A stretch of 64,000 nt of DNA from Chryseobacterium sp. 3008163. Lineage in GTDB: Bacteria; Bacteroidota; Bacteroidia; Flavobacteriales; Weeksellaceae. This document shows positions 44,309 to 53,036 of this stretch, in pieces. Within the stretch, counting starts at the first letter, position 1; each line of letters begins with the position of its first letter. The notes under the pieces were generated by a model that saw only the letters and a program-made list of their open reading frames with translations, was not told where the DNA came from and did not search any database. The stretch lies in NCBI RefSeq assembly GCF_003669035.1, contig NZ_CP033070.1, forward strand, positions 1,054,001-1,118,000, in the 5' to 3' direction. Position numbers and translations under genes: made by a program.

Positions 44309-45256
44309 ATGCGCACAACTTTTCACCAACCTCAGTCGCAGCCAAAACCTTTGGTTCGTGCTCCCTCTTCATCGGTGCGGATTGCCTATTTTATTATGGT
44401 TCACGATGAGCCTGAGCAATTCATCAGAATGTTTAGAAAAATCTATACTAGAGATCAGTTTTACCTCATCCATATCGACAGAAAAGCAAATGAGGAAGTA
44501 ACAGAGATGATTCAGGGATTTTTAATTCAATATCCAAACGCTTATATTTTAGAAAGCATGAATATTACCTCGGGCGGTTTTAATATGGTTCAAATTGAGC
44601 TCAATGCTATGGAATTTTTGTTAAACGTCAGCAATGAATGGGAATATTTCATCAATCTGAGTGGTGAAGATTATCCTTTAAAGTCTCAGACAATCATCCG
44701 GAAATTTCTGACTGCCCAAAAAGGTAAAAATTATCTCTTTTATTATGATCAAAAATTTTACAGACCCGATACGCTAAAACGTATTCAAAATCATTTCACA
44801 GAACTGGCATTTCGTATCTCATCTTTTATTTACAAAAGGGAATTTATGAAAGATGTCATCCCATTTATTGGTGGAAAATGGATGATTTTAACGAGGGATA
44901 CATGTTCTTTTCTGTGCAATAGCGAAAAAGTAATGGCTTTTAAAGATTATTATCTGCATACGTTACTTCCTGCGGAATCTTTCTTTCAAACTGTGCTGAT
45001 GAATACACCTTTTCATTCTGTTATTGTGAATGATGACAAACGAGCCATTATAGACATTAATGCATTGAACATCAATGATATTGCTTCAGTTTTTGAAAAT
45101 TATTTAAAATCAAATAATCATCTTTTTATAAGAAAACTGAATTATACAAATCATCAGGATTTGCTGAAATATATCGATGAAAATTTCCATTCTGCTTTGC
45201 CGGAAATCAATGATGTAGACAAAGAACTTAGAAACAATTTAGGTCAAAATAACTAA
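44309..45256 (+). CDS. GT14 (core-2/I-branching type) glycosyltransferase
   Basis: About 315 residues from the ATG at 44309. The frame extends back to a TTG at 44282, but that lies in the palindrome at the presumed transcription start. IAYFIMVHDEPEQFIRMF opens the fold, with YLIHIDRKA and FINLSGEDYPLK, which are hallmarks of beta-1,6-N-acetylglucosaminyltransferase-like GT14 proteins. It has no membrane anchor. In bacteria it probably adds a sugar to a surface glycan. Donor and acceptor unknown. It is isolated from other glycan genes. Confidence 0.83.
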   Translation: MRTTFHQPQSQPKPLVRAPSSSVRIAYFIMVHDEPEQFIRMFRKIYTRDQFYLIHIDRKANEEVTEMIQGFLIQYPNAYILESMNITSGGFNMVQIELNAMEFLLNVSNEWEYFINLSGEDYPLKSQTIIRKFLTAQKGKNYLFYYDQKFYRPDTLKRIQNHFTELAFRISSFIYKREFMKDVIPFIGGKWMILTRDTCSFLCNSEKVMAFKDYYLHTLLPAESFFQTVLMNTPFHSVIVNDDKRAIIDINALNINDIASVFENYLKSNNHLFIRKLNYTNHQDLLKYIDENFHSALPEINDVDKELRNNLGQNN

Positions 45257-45285
45257 TTTGTATTAAATTTTAAATTAAAAAAAAA

Positions 45286-45307
45286 CTCCCCAAATAAATT
45301 TGAGGAG
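45286..45307. terminator. Terminator between convergent genes
   Basis: CTCCCCAAAT/ATTTGAGGAG with one C-A mismatch and a 2-nt loop, preceded by eight A. This forms a T-run for the minus-strand gene. Confidence 0.65.
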
Positions 45308-45331
45308 AAGTATATTTAAAATATTTTTAGA

Positions 45332-46843
45332 TTAAACTAAAGACATCCAATTGCTGTTTTCTGAGTAATCATCCAACGGCTTCAAATCCTGATGATGATT
45401 CATTGATGCAAGAAGTGTAACAATATCTTGTCTTGTCATCTCCACAGCATTATCAACCAATTTTTGGTTAAATCCTGCGTTGCTCAATTCCAAAAGGTCA
45501 TTCACAGTGATGATTCTTGCCACTACTTTACCAAGATCAATCATTTTTCTTTGAGAAATTGCTGTATTGATGGTGAAATCTAAATTTTGAGTGTATAATT
45601 TAGCAGCATTTTCACTTAAAACATTTTGCTGAAGATACTCACCTACATTTTCCAGTTTCTTTTTCTTCATATCTTTCAAAATCCCTTCTGAAATCTGCGT
45701 GTACAGCATTTCATTAGAACCTTCAAAAATCTGGAACGGACGGCTGTCCATAATTCCTCTTCCCCCGATGTGGCTGATTCTGTAGCCTTTTCCACCTGAA
45801 AGCTGTACCAAAATCTGTGCAGCTTCCTGCATCATATCGGTAACCAAAGCCTTCATAGAATTCGCATGAACACCTTCTGATGAAAGGTTGTGATCAATTC
45901 CGCTGATCTTAGAACTTTTTGCGCACATTGCAGAACACAATGTGAAAAATGACTCTAATCTTGTCAGCTGATACTGCACCTGATCTAATGCATAAAGATT
46001 TGAATTTCCTACAATTCTGGTTCTTGTATGACTTAAAGCTTCATCAAGCATTCTTTTCAGGAAGCCCATTCCCATTCCCGGGAACTGAAATCTGCTTCTG
46101 TGAAGAATATCAAGCATCATTTTAAGACCTGTAGATTCAGGAATCAATTTGTTGGCTTGAGGAACTTTTATGTCAATTTTATTAAGACCGTAAGGAATCA
46201 TGTATAATCCTGGATTATCATAATATTCCAAAACCTCAATATTTTGTTCAGGTTGATGAGTGTCTGCGATGAAGAAATCAACATCTCTCGATAAATTTCC
46301 TTCTGCATTGGCACTTCTTGAGGTAATCAGCCAATAATTAGCCAAACCTGTAAGACCTTGCCAGTGTTTTGTACCTTTTACTTCGTAAGAATCTCCTTTC
46401 AACTCGTTTTGAGTCTTCATATTTAAGGCATCACTTCCAAAGTCCGGCTCTGTGATCATCAAACCACCCATTGCACCGTAATCTAAGAAATGTTTAAAGA
46501 TATTTTCTTTAATCGATTCATTTCCGTATTTGGCTAACGGCTCAAGAAAAAGAGCGATGTTGATCCCAAAAGTTAATGATAAAGGAAGAGACTCATAAGA
46601 AGCGGCAGATAAAATCCCCAAACACTCTTTCACTTTCAATCCGCGACCTCCGAATTCAGTGGGAACAGCAACCGAAAGCGGCTTGAGATTCATGATTTCT
46701 TTCCATACACTTGGCGGAAGACCTCTTGAAAGACTTAGCTGGTCGATGTTTTCTCTCTGAAAAAGATGATGGAGTGAAGTTTTAAAATGATCAAGAAATT
46801 CAGGGTAATTTTCCCCGGATAACTTGTTTGAAGATTCAGTCAT
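45332..46843 (-). CDS. Acyl-CoA dehydrogenase family protein
   Basis: About 503 residues from the ATG at 46843. Ten codons of open frame upstream begin at 46873 but look like leader. Flavoprotein fold: N-terminal helices (VAVPTEFGGRGL), middle barrel (GGLMITEPDFGSDALNMKT, KHWQGLTGLANYWLI) and C-terminal helical domain (SGGKGYRISHIGGRGIMDSRPFQIFEGSNEMLY). The GGRG...IFEGSNE segment is the dehydrogenase C-terminal signature. A C-terminal extension of about 100 residues follows. It oxidises an acyl-CoA to the enoyl form. Chain length unknown. Confidence 0.88.
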   Translation of the reverse strand: MTESSNKLSGENYPEFLDHFKTSLHHLFQRENIDQLSLSRGLPPSVWKEIMNLKPLSVAVPTEFGGRGLKVKECLGILSAASYESLPLSLTFGINIALFLEPLAKYGNESIKENIFKHFLDYGAMGGLMITEPDFGSDALNMKTQNELKGDSYEVKGTKHWQGLTGLANYWLITSRSANAEGNLSRDVDFFIADTHQPEQNIEVLEYYDNPGLYMIPYGLNKIDIKVPQANKLIPESTGLKMMLDILHRSRFQFPGMGMGFLKRMLDEALSHTRTRIVGNSNLYALDQVQYQLTRLESFFTLCSAMCAKSSKISGIDHNLSSEGVHANSMKALVTDMMQEAAQILVQLSGGKGYRISHIGGRGIMDSRPFQIFEGSNEMLYTQISEGILKDMKKKKLENVGEYLQQNVLSENAAKLYTQNLDFTINTAISQRKMIDLGKVVARIITVNDLLELSNAGFNQKLVDNAVEMTRQDIVTLLASMNHHQDLKPLDDYSENSNWMSLV

Positions 46844-47134
46844 ACAAAATAAAAAATATGTGCCGTATGCCATTGATACAGCGGGATTACATAATGAAGC
46901 GAATGGCGCAGTTTAAACTCTAAATCTGTTGCTTCATAAAATATGCGACTAAGATACAAATTTTCGGTCACCAAATAAACTACAAGTTCAAAAATTGATG
47001 TATTATTAACGTAACATTATGATTTTTGCACAAATCCTAATAATTAACTGATATTTATCAGGAATATTTAACCAAAATTAGATTAATTAGAATAATTCTT
47101 TCTATTGGGTAATAAAGTTGTCAAGATAATATTT
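46844..47134. other. Intergenic region without recognised features
   Basis: 291 bp, AT-rich, holding the promoter side of the dehydrogenase gene and the 3' side of the SemiSWEET gene. No gene, strong hairpin or repeat was found. Confidence 0.4.
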
Positions 47135-47395
47135 TTAAGATTTTTTTCTAAATAACAGATAGCAAATAAACAAAGTTAAATTCACCAACACTGCAAAAGC
47201 ATTTGATAGAATAATAGGTAATTCATCCTGAATAAATCCGTACCAAACCCACAGAGAGAGCCCGCAGATTAAGACCAAAATCATAACCCAAGATAAATCT
47301 TCGACGTTTTTTTCTTTGATAACTTTAATCAACTGCGGAATCATGGCAATTGAAGTGAGAAATCCTGCTACTATCCCTAAAATATTTACATCCAT
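47135..47395 (-). CDS. SemiSWEET sugar transporter
   Basis: 86 residues, one triple-helix bundle: helices about 4-23, 36-54 and 62-81. PQ motif in SIAMIPQLIKVI, then NVEDLSWVMILVLICGLSLW and NAFAVLVNLTLF. It dimerises to form a bidirectional sugar pore in known relatives. Substrate not deducible. Confidence 0.9.
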   Translation of the reverse strand: MDVNILGIVAGFLTSIAMIPQLIKVIKEKNVEDLSWVMILVLICGLSLWVWYGFIQDELPIILSNAFAVLVNLTLFICYLLFRKKS

Positions 47396-47469
47396 AATCT
47401 AAGTATACTGAGTTAAACAGTAAGCGGCTATGACCTCAATCACAACCGCTTATTTTTATTTTAAATAAT

Positions 47470-47796
47470 TTAGCGATGCCTCTTCCCTCTTTGATGATAA
47501 TCAACATTTTGAGGTTTCGCCTGATAATTTTTTGAAAGCTTATCATCATGCAAATGATTAAAAGCATTGTTTGAATGAGGTTCATTTTCAAATTCTAAAG
47601 TATCGAAATGCACAACTTTACCATTTCTATAAGCTTTACCTTCTGAATTACGATAAATTTGATTTTCCTTGTAGGTAGTTCCGTCTGGTGCAGTAAAAGT
47701 TTTTACTTTTCGACTCAGTTTCTTTCTTCTTTGATTAAGGAGAATTGCCGTACCCCCGGCAATTAATGCCAGAGCTATTTTTACTTTATTATTCAT
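47470..47796 (-). CDS. Small membrane-anchored protein of unknown function
   Basis: 108 residues from the ATG at 47796. The frame reaches 47847, but the downstream start gives a clean MNNKVKIALALIAGGTAILL anchor followed by a strongly basic stretch (QRRKKLSRKVK). The soluble part has FTAPDGTTYKENQIYRNSEG and NGKVVHFD, then a His-rich tail (HLHDDK, DYHQRGKRHR). No family recognised. It is divergent from the DUF892 gene. Confidence 0.65.
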   Translation of the reverse strand: MNNKVKIALALIAGGTAILLNQRRKKLSRKVKTFTAPDGTTYKENQIYRNSEGKAYRNGKVVHFDTLEFENEPHSNNAFNHLHDDKLSKNYQAKPQNVDYHQRGKRHR

Positions 47797-47937
47797 GTGA
47801 TTTGTTTGAGATTGATTAAACAAAACACTTGCCATTAAAACTGACACAAAGCTTTTCTTTATTTATATCATTTAATTTTTTTTTGGTCTTAAAATTGAAT
47901 AATAAAACACAATATAAAATCACTAAAACAAAACAAT

Positions 47938-48546
47938 ATGGCAACTAAAACAGCAACAGTTAAAAAAACTACAGCTCCCAAGAAAACTGTAGCACCAAAA
48001 AAACCGACTGCTTCAAAAAGCACAGCATCAAAATCTTCTAAAACACCAGCTAAAAAAGATGCTTCTGCAGATTTAAGAGAATTCTTTGAAGACGCATTGA
48101 AAGATATCTATTGGGCAGAAAAAGCCTTGACAAAAGCACTTCCGAAAATGGAGAAAAATGCAACGCATCCGGATTTGAAAAATGCAATTTCTTCACATTT
48201 AGCTGAAACGAAAGTTCATGTAATGAGATTAGAAGAATGCTTCAAGTCTTTAGGATTAAAACCGGAAGCCAAAAAATGCGACGCGATGCAAGGATTATTA
48301 GATGAAGGAAATGGCATCATGGAAGAGACAAAAGCTGGCGCAATTCGTGATGTAGGAATCATTGCTGCTTCTCAAAAAGTAGAACATTATGAGATTGCGA
48401 CCTACGGAAGTCTTGCTGCTTATGCGAAAGTTTTAAAAGAGAAAAAATGCTTAAGCAACTTTTTAGCAACCTTAAAAGAAGAAAAAAATTGCGATAAATT
48501 ATTGTCAACGATTGCAGACACAGCGCTGAACAGCAAGGCAAAATAA
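47938..48546 (+). CDS. DUF892 ferritin-like protein with histone-H1-like tail
   Basis: 202 residues. Residues 1-44 are almost purely Ala, Lys, Pro, Ser and Thr (TATVKKTTAPKKTVAPKK, ASKSSKTPAKKDAS), like H1 or AlgP tails that bind DNA. Residues 47-198 are a YciF/YciE-type four-helix DUF892 domain (LREFFEDALKDIYWAEKAL, EECFKSLGLKPEAKKCDAM, KVEHYEIATYGSLAAYAK) with di-metal-ligand Glu/His pattern. The combination suggests a DNA-associated stress protein, comparable in idea to Dps. Terminator at 48572. Confidence 0.85.
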   Translation: MATKTATVKKTTAPKKTVAPKKPTASKSTASKSSKTPAKKDASADLREFFEDALKDIYWAEKALTKALPKMEKNATHPDLKNAISSHLAETKVHVMRLEECFKSLGLKPEAKKCDAMQGLLDEGNGIMEETKAGAIRDVGIIAASQKVEHYEIATYGSLAAYAKVLKEKKCLSNFLATLKEEKNCDKLLSTIADTALNSKAK

Positions 48547-48571
48547 TTTTTCAAAATCAATATTAAGTCAA

Positions 48572-48607
48572 AAAGAAATTCCTCAATTTATATTGAGGAA
48601 TTTCTTT
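48572..48607. terminator. Strong bidirectional terminator
   Basis: 15-bp perfect stem, AAAGAAATTCCTCAA with its complement and a TTTATA loop. It lies between the convergent DUF892 and CinA-like genes. Confidence 0.85.
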
Positions 48608-48644
48608 ATTGATATAGCTTCAAAAAACATTGAGAGCTTTTATA

Positions 48645-49147
48645 TTAATTATTTAAAATAAGCAAATTATTCAATTCACTTTTGAAGCAGCCTAAAATAA
48701 ATTCCGCATAATACAGTTGCGCATTCAAAGCTTGGGTTTTTGGATGAAGCTCTAGTTTTTTTGATACTATAATTTCACCTTTGTAAGCAATTGTATAATG
48801 TGCGTAAACACTGTACGTCGAATGTCTGACAGGAGTGCAATATCCTGTTGTTGCAATTGACCAATCGCTTTCGAATAATTTCGCAACATTCAGCGCCATT
48901 GTGTCCGCTATATTTTCTGATACGCAATCACTGTTTTCAGCTTCCCGCTTGTCTACGTTTAAAAGTCTCACTTTTTCCGCTAAAGTAAATGCTGTCATTC
49001 CACCTTTATAAAACATTGATGCATTGGGCATCTGTGAAAAAGCCAATTGAAGCATTCCGGAGGTTACACTTTCGGCGACAGCAACTGTTTCGCCGGCTGT
49101 CATCATACATTCACTGATGTATTCTAATATTTTTTTTGAAATTCCAT
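48645..49147 (-). CDS. CinA-family (nicotinamide-nucleotide amidohydrolase) protein, one-base frameshift
   Basis: About 167 residues when read from the ATG at 49147. Single CinA C-terminal domain: VAVAESVTSGMLQLAFSQM (where active PncC has AESCTGG), YKGGMTAFTLAEKVRLLNV and ATTGYCTP. It would deamidate NMN in pyridine-nucleotide recycling. The frame between 49147 and 49106 breaks at the T8 run 49130-49137. One extra base gives the N-terminus MEFQKKILEYISECMM and a length divisible by three. Without it the protein would begin at the internal ATG at 49106. Grouped with stress genes. Confidence 0.78.
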
Positions 49148-49276
49148 AATAGTAAAATTTTAGTTTGATTAAATTTTAGCACCTGCAATCTCATGTTCAT
49201 GTAAGAAAAATGAAGAACGAAAAACTGCTGCTTTCATAAATATATTGGCTTGGCTGTAATGAGAATCTATCTATTT

Positions 49277-51421
49277 CTATGCCATAGAGTTACGCTCTTT
49301 CTCAAGATCCCAAACTCTGTGTTTGGCAATTGCTGAAATAAATTTCTCATCAGAATCACCTCCTGAAGTATTGATGATTGCTGGATCTTCATGTTTTTTG
49401 GCGCTGATTCTGGTTGCATTGTATATTTCGTCAGTATCTTTCCCAAAATAGATTGCCTTGCAATGTTTGTACGCTTCGTTCATGAATTCTGTAACAATTG
49501 GTTTTCTTTCCGGATGCATCAATTCTTTGGCAGATTTTTCACCTGAACAGATGTATAAAGCATCGAAAGATACACTTGCTGTACTTGTAATCGAATGTTT
49601 TGGTTCAAATTTACTTCCGTCATCAGCTTTCACCGGTGCCACACTTGGTGCAATGATCTGAACAACCGCTCCTTCACTTTCCAATTTACTTTTTAAAGAT
49701 TTTACAGCCTGAGTATTTACTCCGTCTGCCATGATGAAACCAATCACACGACTTTCGATTGTATCTTTCACTGTATTTTTCATGCTTAGAGCTTTCGAAC
49801 TTTTAGTCTCAGGTTCTCTTTCTTCGCTTTGTAAACTTGCGGCATCTGCATCTGCAGGAATGCTTTGATTAGGCATATCTAATTTCTTAACTTTAACACC
49901 TACTTTTTCGGCAACATTTGAAGCAAGCTCAGCATCAATAAAAGCCAATTGCCCTACTACCCTTTCTCTGATTTCTAAGATGGTCACTTTTGACAATTCA
50001 AATATCAAGGCATTCTGAAGGTGAGTTTTTTCCGGTGCTGACTGACTGTTTAAAAACATTTTTGCCTGAGAATAATGATCAACAAAACTGTCGCTTCTTG
50101 CTCTTATTTTATGACCGTCTACCCTTTCGTTATTTGATGTAAATCCGCCATCTTTCATCATTGCCTGAAAAGGACATCCTCCACCAATAGAATTGGGCTC
50201 ATAACTTACTTTCCCTTTTACGATCTGCTGTCTCATGTGACCATCACGCTGATTGTTGTGAACTGTATTGATCGATCTATTGATCGGAATTTCGTGAAAA
50301 TTAGGTGAGCCCAATCTTGATAACTGTGTATCTGTGTAAGAAAACAATCTTCCCTGTAAAAGCGGATCATTAGAGAAATCAATTCCCGGAACCAAATGCC
50401 CTGGGTGGAATGCCACCTGCTCTGTTTCTGCAAAAAAGTTATCAGGGTTTCTGTTTAAAGTTAAAGTTCCGACAAGCTGAACAGGAACCAATTCTTCAGG
50501 AACTAATTTTGTAGGATCAAGAAGATCAAAATCAAAATCGTGCTCATTTTCTTCAGGAATGATTTGTACTCCAAAATCCCATTCAGGAAAAGCACCATTT
50601 TCAATAGATTCCCAAAGATCTCTTCTATGAAAATCCGGGTCTGTACCTGAAATCTTCTGTGCTTCACTCCATGCAACAGAATGCACACCTAATTTAGGTT
50701 TGAAATGAAATTTAACGAAATGAACAGAACCTTCACTATTGATAAATTTAAATGAATGCACCCCGAAACCTTCCATCATTCTGTAGCTTCTTGGGATGGC
50801 ACGATCGCTCATTGCCCACATAATCATGTGCATACTTTCGGGCATTAATGATATAAAATCCCAAAATGTATCGTGCGCTGAGGCAGCCTGCGGAATAGCA
50901 TTATCAGGTTCTGGTTTTACCGCATGTACCAAGTCCGGAAATTTCATCGCATCCTGAATAAAGAATACAGGAATATTATTTCCTACCAAATCATAATTTC
51001 CTTCTTCGGTATAGAATTTTACCGCAAAACCTCTTACGTCTCTTGCTAAATCTGTACTTCCTGCGCTTCCCGCAACGGTAGAAAACCTTACGAAAACAGG
51101 TGTTTCTTTATCAACATCATTTAAAAATTTAGCTTTAGTGTATTTGGCTAAACTTTTATTCAGTTTAAAAACCCCATGAGCACCAGAACCTCTTGCATGA
51201 ACAATTCTTTCTGGAATTCTCTCGTGATCGAAATGCGTAATTTTTTCTCTTAAAATAAAATCTTCCAACAAAGTTGCACCCCTTTGATCAGTCTTCAGTG
51301 AATCCTGATTGTTGTTGACTTTTAATCCCTGATTGGTTGTCAGTTTCGTATCCTGATTATCTGTTGTGTGATCATGAAGCTGATTCAGCTTTTCATTTGG
51401 TTTAAAGTCTTTATTGTCCAT
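49277..51421 (-). CDS. katE: Large-subunit catalase (HPII type)
   Basis: 714 residues, long-form monofunctional heme catalase with an extra C-terminal DJ-1-like domain (about 565-714, IGFIMADGVNTQAVKSL...). Catalytic His75 in RIVHARGSGAHGVF, followed by FVRFSTVAGSAGS, with the heme-ligand region RLFSYTDTQLSRLG. The N-terminal 45 residues are Asn/Gln/Thr-rich and probably disordered. It decomposes hydrogen peroxide, probably in stationary phase or stress. It starts 1 bp after the stop of a 206-residue protein gene, so both are translated from one mRNA. Confidence 0.94.
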   Translation of the reverse strand: MDNKDFKPNEKLNQLHDHTTDNQDTKLTTNQGLKVNNNQDSLKTDQRGATLLEDFILREKITHFDHERIPERIVHARGSGAHGVFKLNKSLAKYTKAKFLNDVDKETPVFVRFSTVAGSAGSTDLARDVRGFAVKFYTEEGNYDLVGNNIPVFFIQDAMKFPDLVHAVKPEPDNAIPQAASAHDTFWDFISLMPESMHMIMWAMSDRAIPRSYRMMEGFGVHSFKFINSEGSVHFVKFHFKPKLGVHSVAWSEAQKISGTDPDFHRRDLWESIENGAFPEWDFGVQIIPEENEHDFDFDLLDPTKLVPEELVPVQLVGTLTLNRNPDNFFAETEQVAFHPGHLVPGIDFSNDPLLQGRLFSYTDTQLSRLGSPNFHEIPINRSINTVHNNQRDGHMRQQIVKGKVSYEPNSIGGGCPFQAMMKDGGFTSNNERVDGHKIRARSDSFVDHYSQAKMFLNSQSAPEKTHLQNALIFELSKVTILEIRERVVGQLAFIDAELASNVAEKVGVKVKKLDMPNQSIPADADAASLQSEEREPETKSSKALSMKNTVKDTIESRVIGFIMADGVNTQAVKSLKSKLESEGAVVQIIAPSVAPVKADDGSKFEPKHSITSTASVSFDALYICSGEKSAKELMHPERKPIVTEFMNEAYKHCKAIYFGKDTDEIYNATRISAKKHEDPAIINTSGGDSDEKFISAIAKHRVWDLEKERNSMA

Positions 51422-51422
51422 A

Positions 51423-52043
51423 TTATATAGTTTGATTTTTTAAAAATTCTTCTGTGAAATCCTGCCATTGAATTTTGCTTCCTCCAAAAATTCCTCCGCT
51501 TGCAACAAATAAATTTCTCAAAACATCCATAAATCCTACTTTAGTTGTATTAGGCATTTCATTTCTTCCATGAATGCTTAATTGCAGAGTTTTATCTTTT
51601 TTGACCAAAATAAAAGTATTTGAAGCTTCACCTTTATAAAAATGCGCAATGCTTCCACTCGAATTGTCGGGACAATAATGGGGTTTCATCTGTATTAAAA
51701 AAGCTTTTACCCCTTTCTGCTCTATTGTCTGAATTTGATTCACTTTCACCCAGTCAAAACCTTTTCCTAAATTATTTTTCGGAGCAGGCATTTTTATTTT
51801 TACTAAATCATTTAACTGGGCAATTGTTGACTTGTCGCTTTCATTATGGTAGATATAAAACTCGGTTGGATTTTTACCTGCACTTACTTTCCAATTATTT
51901 ATTTGTAATAGCTTTTGTGATAGTTTCCTAAACTTGTCGAAAGCTTCAGTTTCAGAATTACAAAGTAGAAAGGATATTGCATTGTTTTCAGAGCCATTAT
52001 TGTTGATTGGTACCAAATGCCGAACATCTATTTTGTATTTCAT
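51423..52043 (-). CDS. Catalase-operon partner of unknown function
   Basis: 206 residues, soluble. Begins MKYKIDVRHLVPINNNGSEN. The middle (KGEASNTFILVKKDKTLQLS) and the end (GFMDVLRNLFVASGGIFGGS, WQDFTEEFLKN) match no family I recognise. Its stop codon is 1 bp from the katE start, suggesting translational coupling and a shared oxidative-stress role. Confidence 0.7.
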   Translation of the reverse strand: MKYKIDVRHLVPINNNGSENNAISFLLCNSETEAFDKFRKLSQKLLQINNWKVSAGKNPTEFYIYHNESDKSTIAQLNDLVKIKMPAPKNNLGKGFDWVKVNQIQTIEQKGVKAFLIQMKPHYCPDNSSGSIAHFYKGEASNTFILVKKDKTLQLSIHGRNEMPNTTKVGFMDVLRNLFVASGGIFGGSKIQWQDFTEEFLKNQTI

Positions 52044-52183
52044 ATTTTTTTAAAATGCATGGATGATTAAAATGATTTTGTAAACTGTCTTATTCCGATT
52101 AACAACGTAATAAAGCATCATTATCACGCTGCGAAAACTTTTCCTAGAATTTCAGTTAAGAAATGAACCGCTAAAAACCTCAT

Positions 52184-52387
52184 TTATTTAGCAGAATCTT
52201 TCTTCAAAGATGCTGTATCAGATTTTGGAGCCGCGACTAAAGTATCTACTAGAGCCGGCACCGGAATCTTGCTTACAGTATCTGGAGTGGTAATTGAATC
52301 TGAATTGGTCGCAGTGTTTTGCGATTCTTTTTTGCAACTCATCAGAGTGATACTCGTGACAAGCAGTGAGAAAAATATCGTTTTCAT
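52184..52387 (-). CDS. Small lipoprotein
   Basis: 67 residues from the ATG at 52387. The frame reaches 52411, but the -7 box at 52409-52416 overlaps that start, so the shorter one is chosen. Signal MKTIFFSLLVTSITLMSC with lipid Cys18, then a Ser/Thr/Asp/Lys-rich low-complexity chain with three repeats of the form DTxxxK. No known domain. Confidence 0.75.
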   Translation of the reverse strand: MKTIFFSLLVTSITLMSCKKESQNTATNSDSITTPDTVSKIPVPALVDTLVAAPKSDTASLKKDSAK

Positions 52388-52408
52388 ATTTTGGTATTTG
52401 GTGTATTT

Positions 52409-52416
52409 CAAATGTA
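52409..52416 (-). promoter_or_regulatory. -7 promoter box of the small lipoprotein gene
   Basis: TACATTTG on the minus strand, 22 bp before the ATG at 52387. The remaining 52412-52766 gap contains only this box and a hairpin at 52673. Confidence 0.6.
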
Positions 52417-52672
52417 TAAACTAATCTTATGCCTGATTTATGATTTGAATCACAATTTATTATTCATATAAATAATAAACTATAATTTAATTTTTCAAAC
52501 CATAATCTTTTAATAATAATTACAACACTAATTTTTATACATTAATAATGCCAATATGAAATTTTTATGTTTTATTCAGGATAATCTATTTTTTAGGCAC
52601 AAAATTTGAAAATAAAATTTAAACAAATGATAAGAAAGTAAATTAAACCAAATTCACATCATATTAATAATG

Positions 52673-52704
52673 AAATCCCTGAACATAATGTTTAGGGATT
52701 TTTG
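52673..52704 (+). terminator. Orphan hairpin with T-run
   Basis: AAATCCCT (52673-52680) with AGGGATTT (52694-52701), extended by AACAT/ATGTT, then TTTG. It lies upstream of the gene at 52767 and has no + strand gene before it. It could end a short unannotated transcript or act as a leader hairpin. Confidence 0.5.
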
Positions 52705-52766
52705 TTTGATGAAATATTTAAACCATGAATTTATTCGTAACTTAGATAAATACTAAAACCATTATC

Positions 52767-52991
52767 ATGGCACACAAAGATTTTACAAAAGAAGATTTTA
52801 TAAAAACCGAAGACGGCACTTACCAGTTGGAATACTTAAAATCAGAAATAGGTGAAGGAAGCAATCTGATTGTTGAACAGAAAAATGAAGATGGAACTTA
52901 CACAGTCATTCAAATACCTATTAAAAGACATAATGAAAGCATCTTTATTGCCATACAGCAGCCGGTTGACGGCAGAATAATTTTTAACTAA
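52767..52991 (+). CDS. Small acidic protein of unknown function
   Basis: 74 residues. Two strand-rich halves: DGTYQLEYLKSEIGEGSN and DGTYTVIQIPIKRHNESI, with repeated DGTY openings, then VDGRIIFN. Cytosolic, probably a small beta protein. Own terminator follows. Unknown family. Confidence 0.6.
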   Translation: MAHKDFTKEDFIKTEDGTYQLEYLKSEIGEGSNLIVEQKNEDGTYTVIQIPIKRHNESIFIAIQQPVDGRIIFN

Positions 52992-52995
52992 AACA

Positions 52996-53024
52996 AATCC
53001 CCATTTCTATTTAAAATGGGGATT
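52996..53024. terminator. Terminator between convergent genes
   Basis: AATCCCCATTT/AAATGGGGATT stem (52996-53006 with 53014-53024), 7-nt loop. Confidence 0.8.
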
Positions 53025-53036
53025 AATTTATATAAT

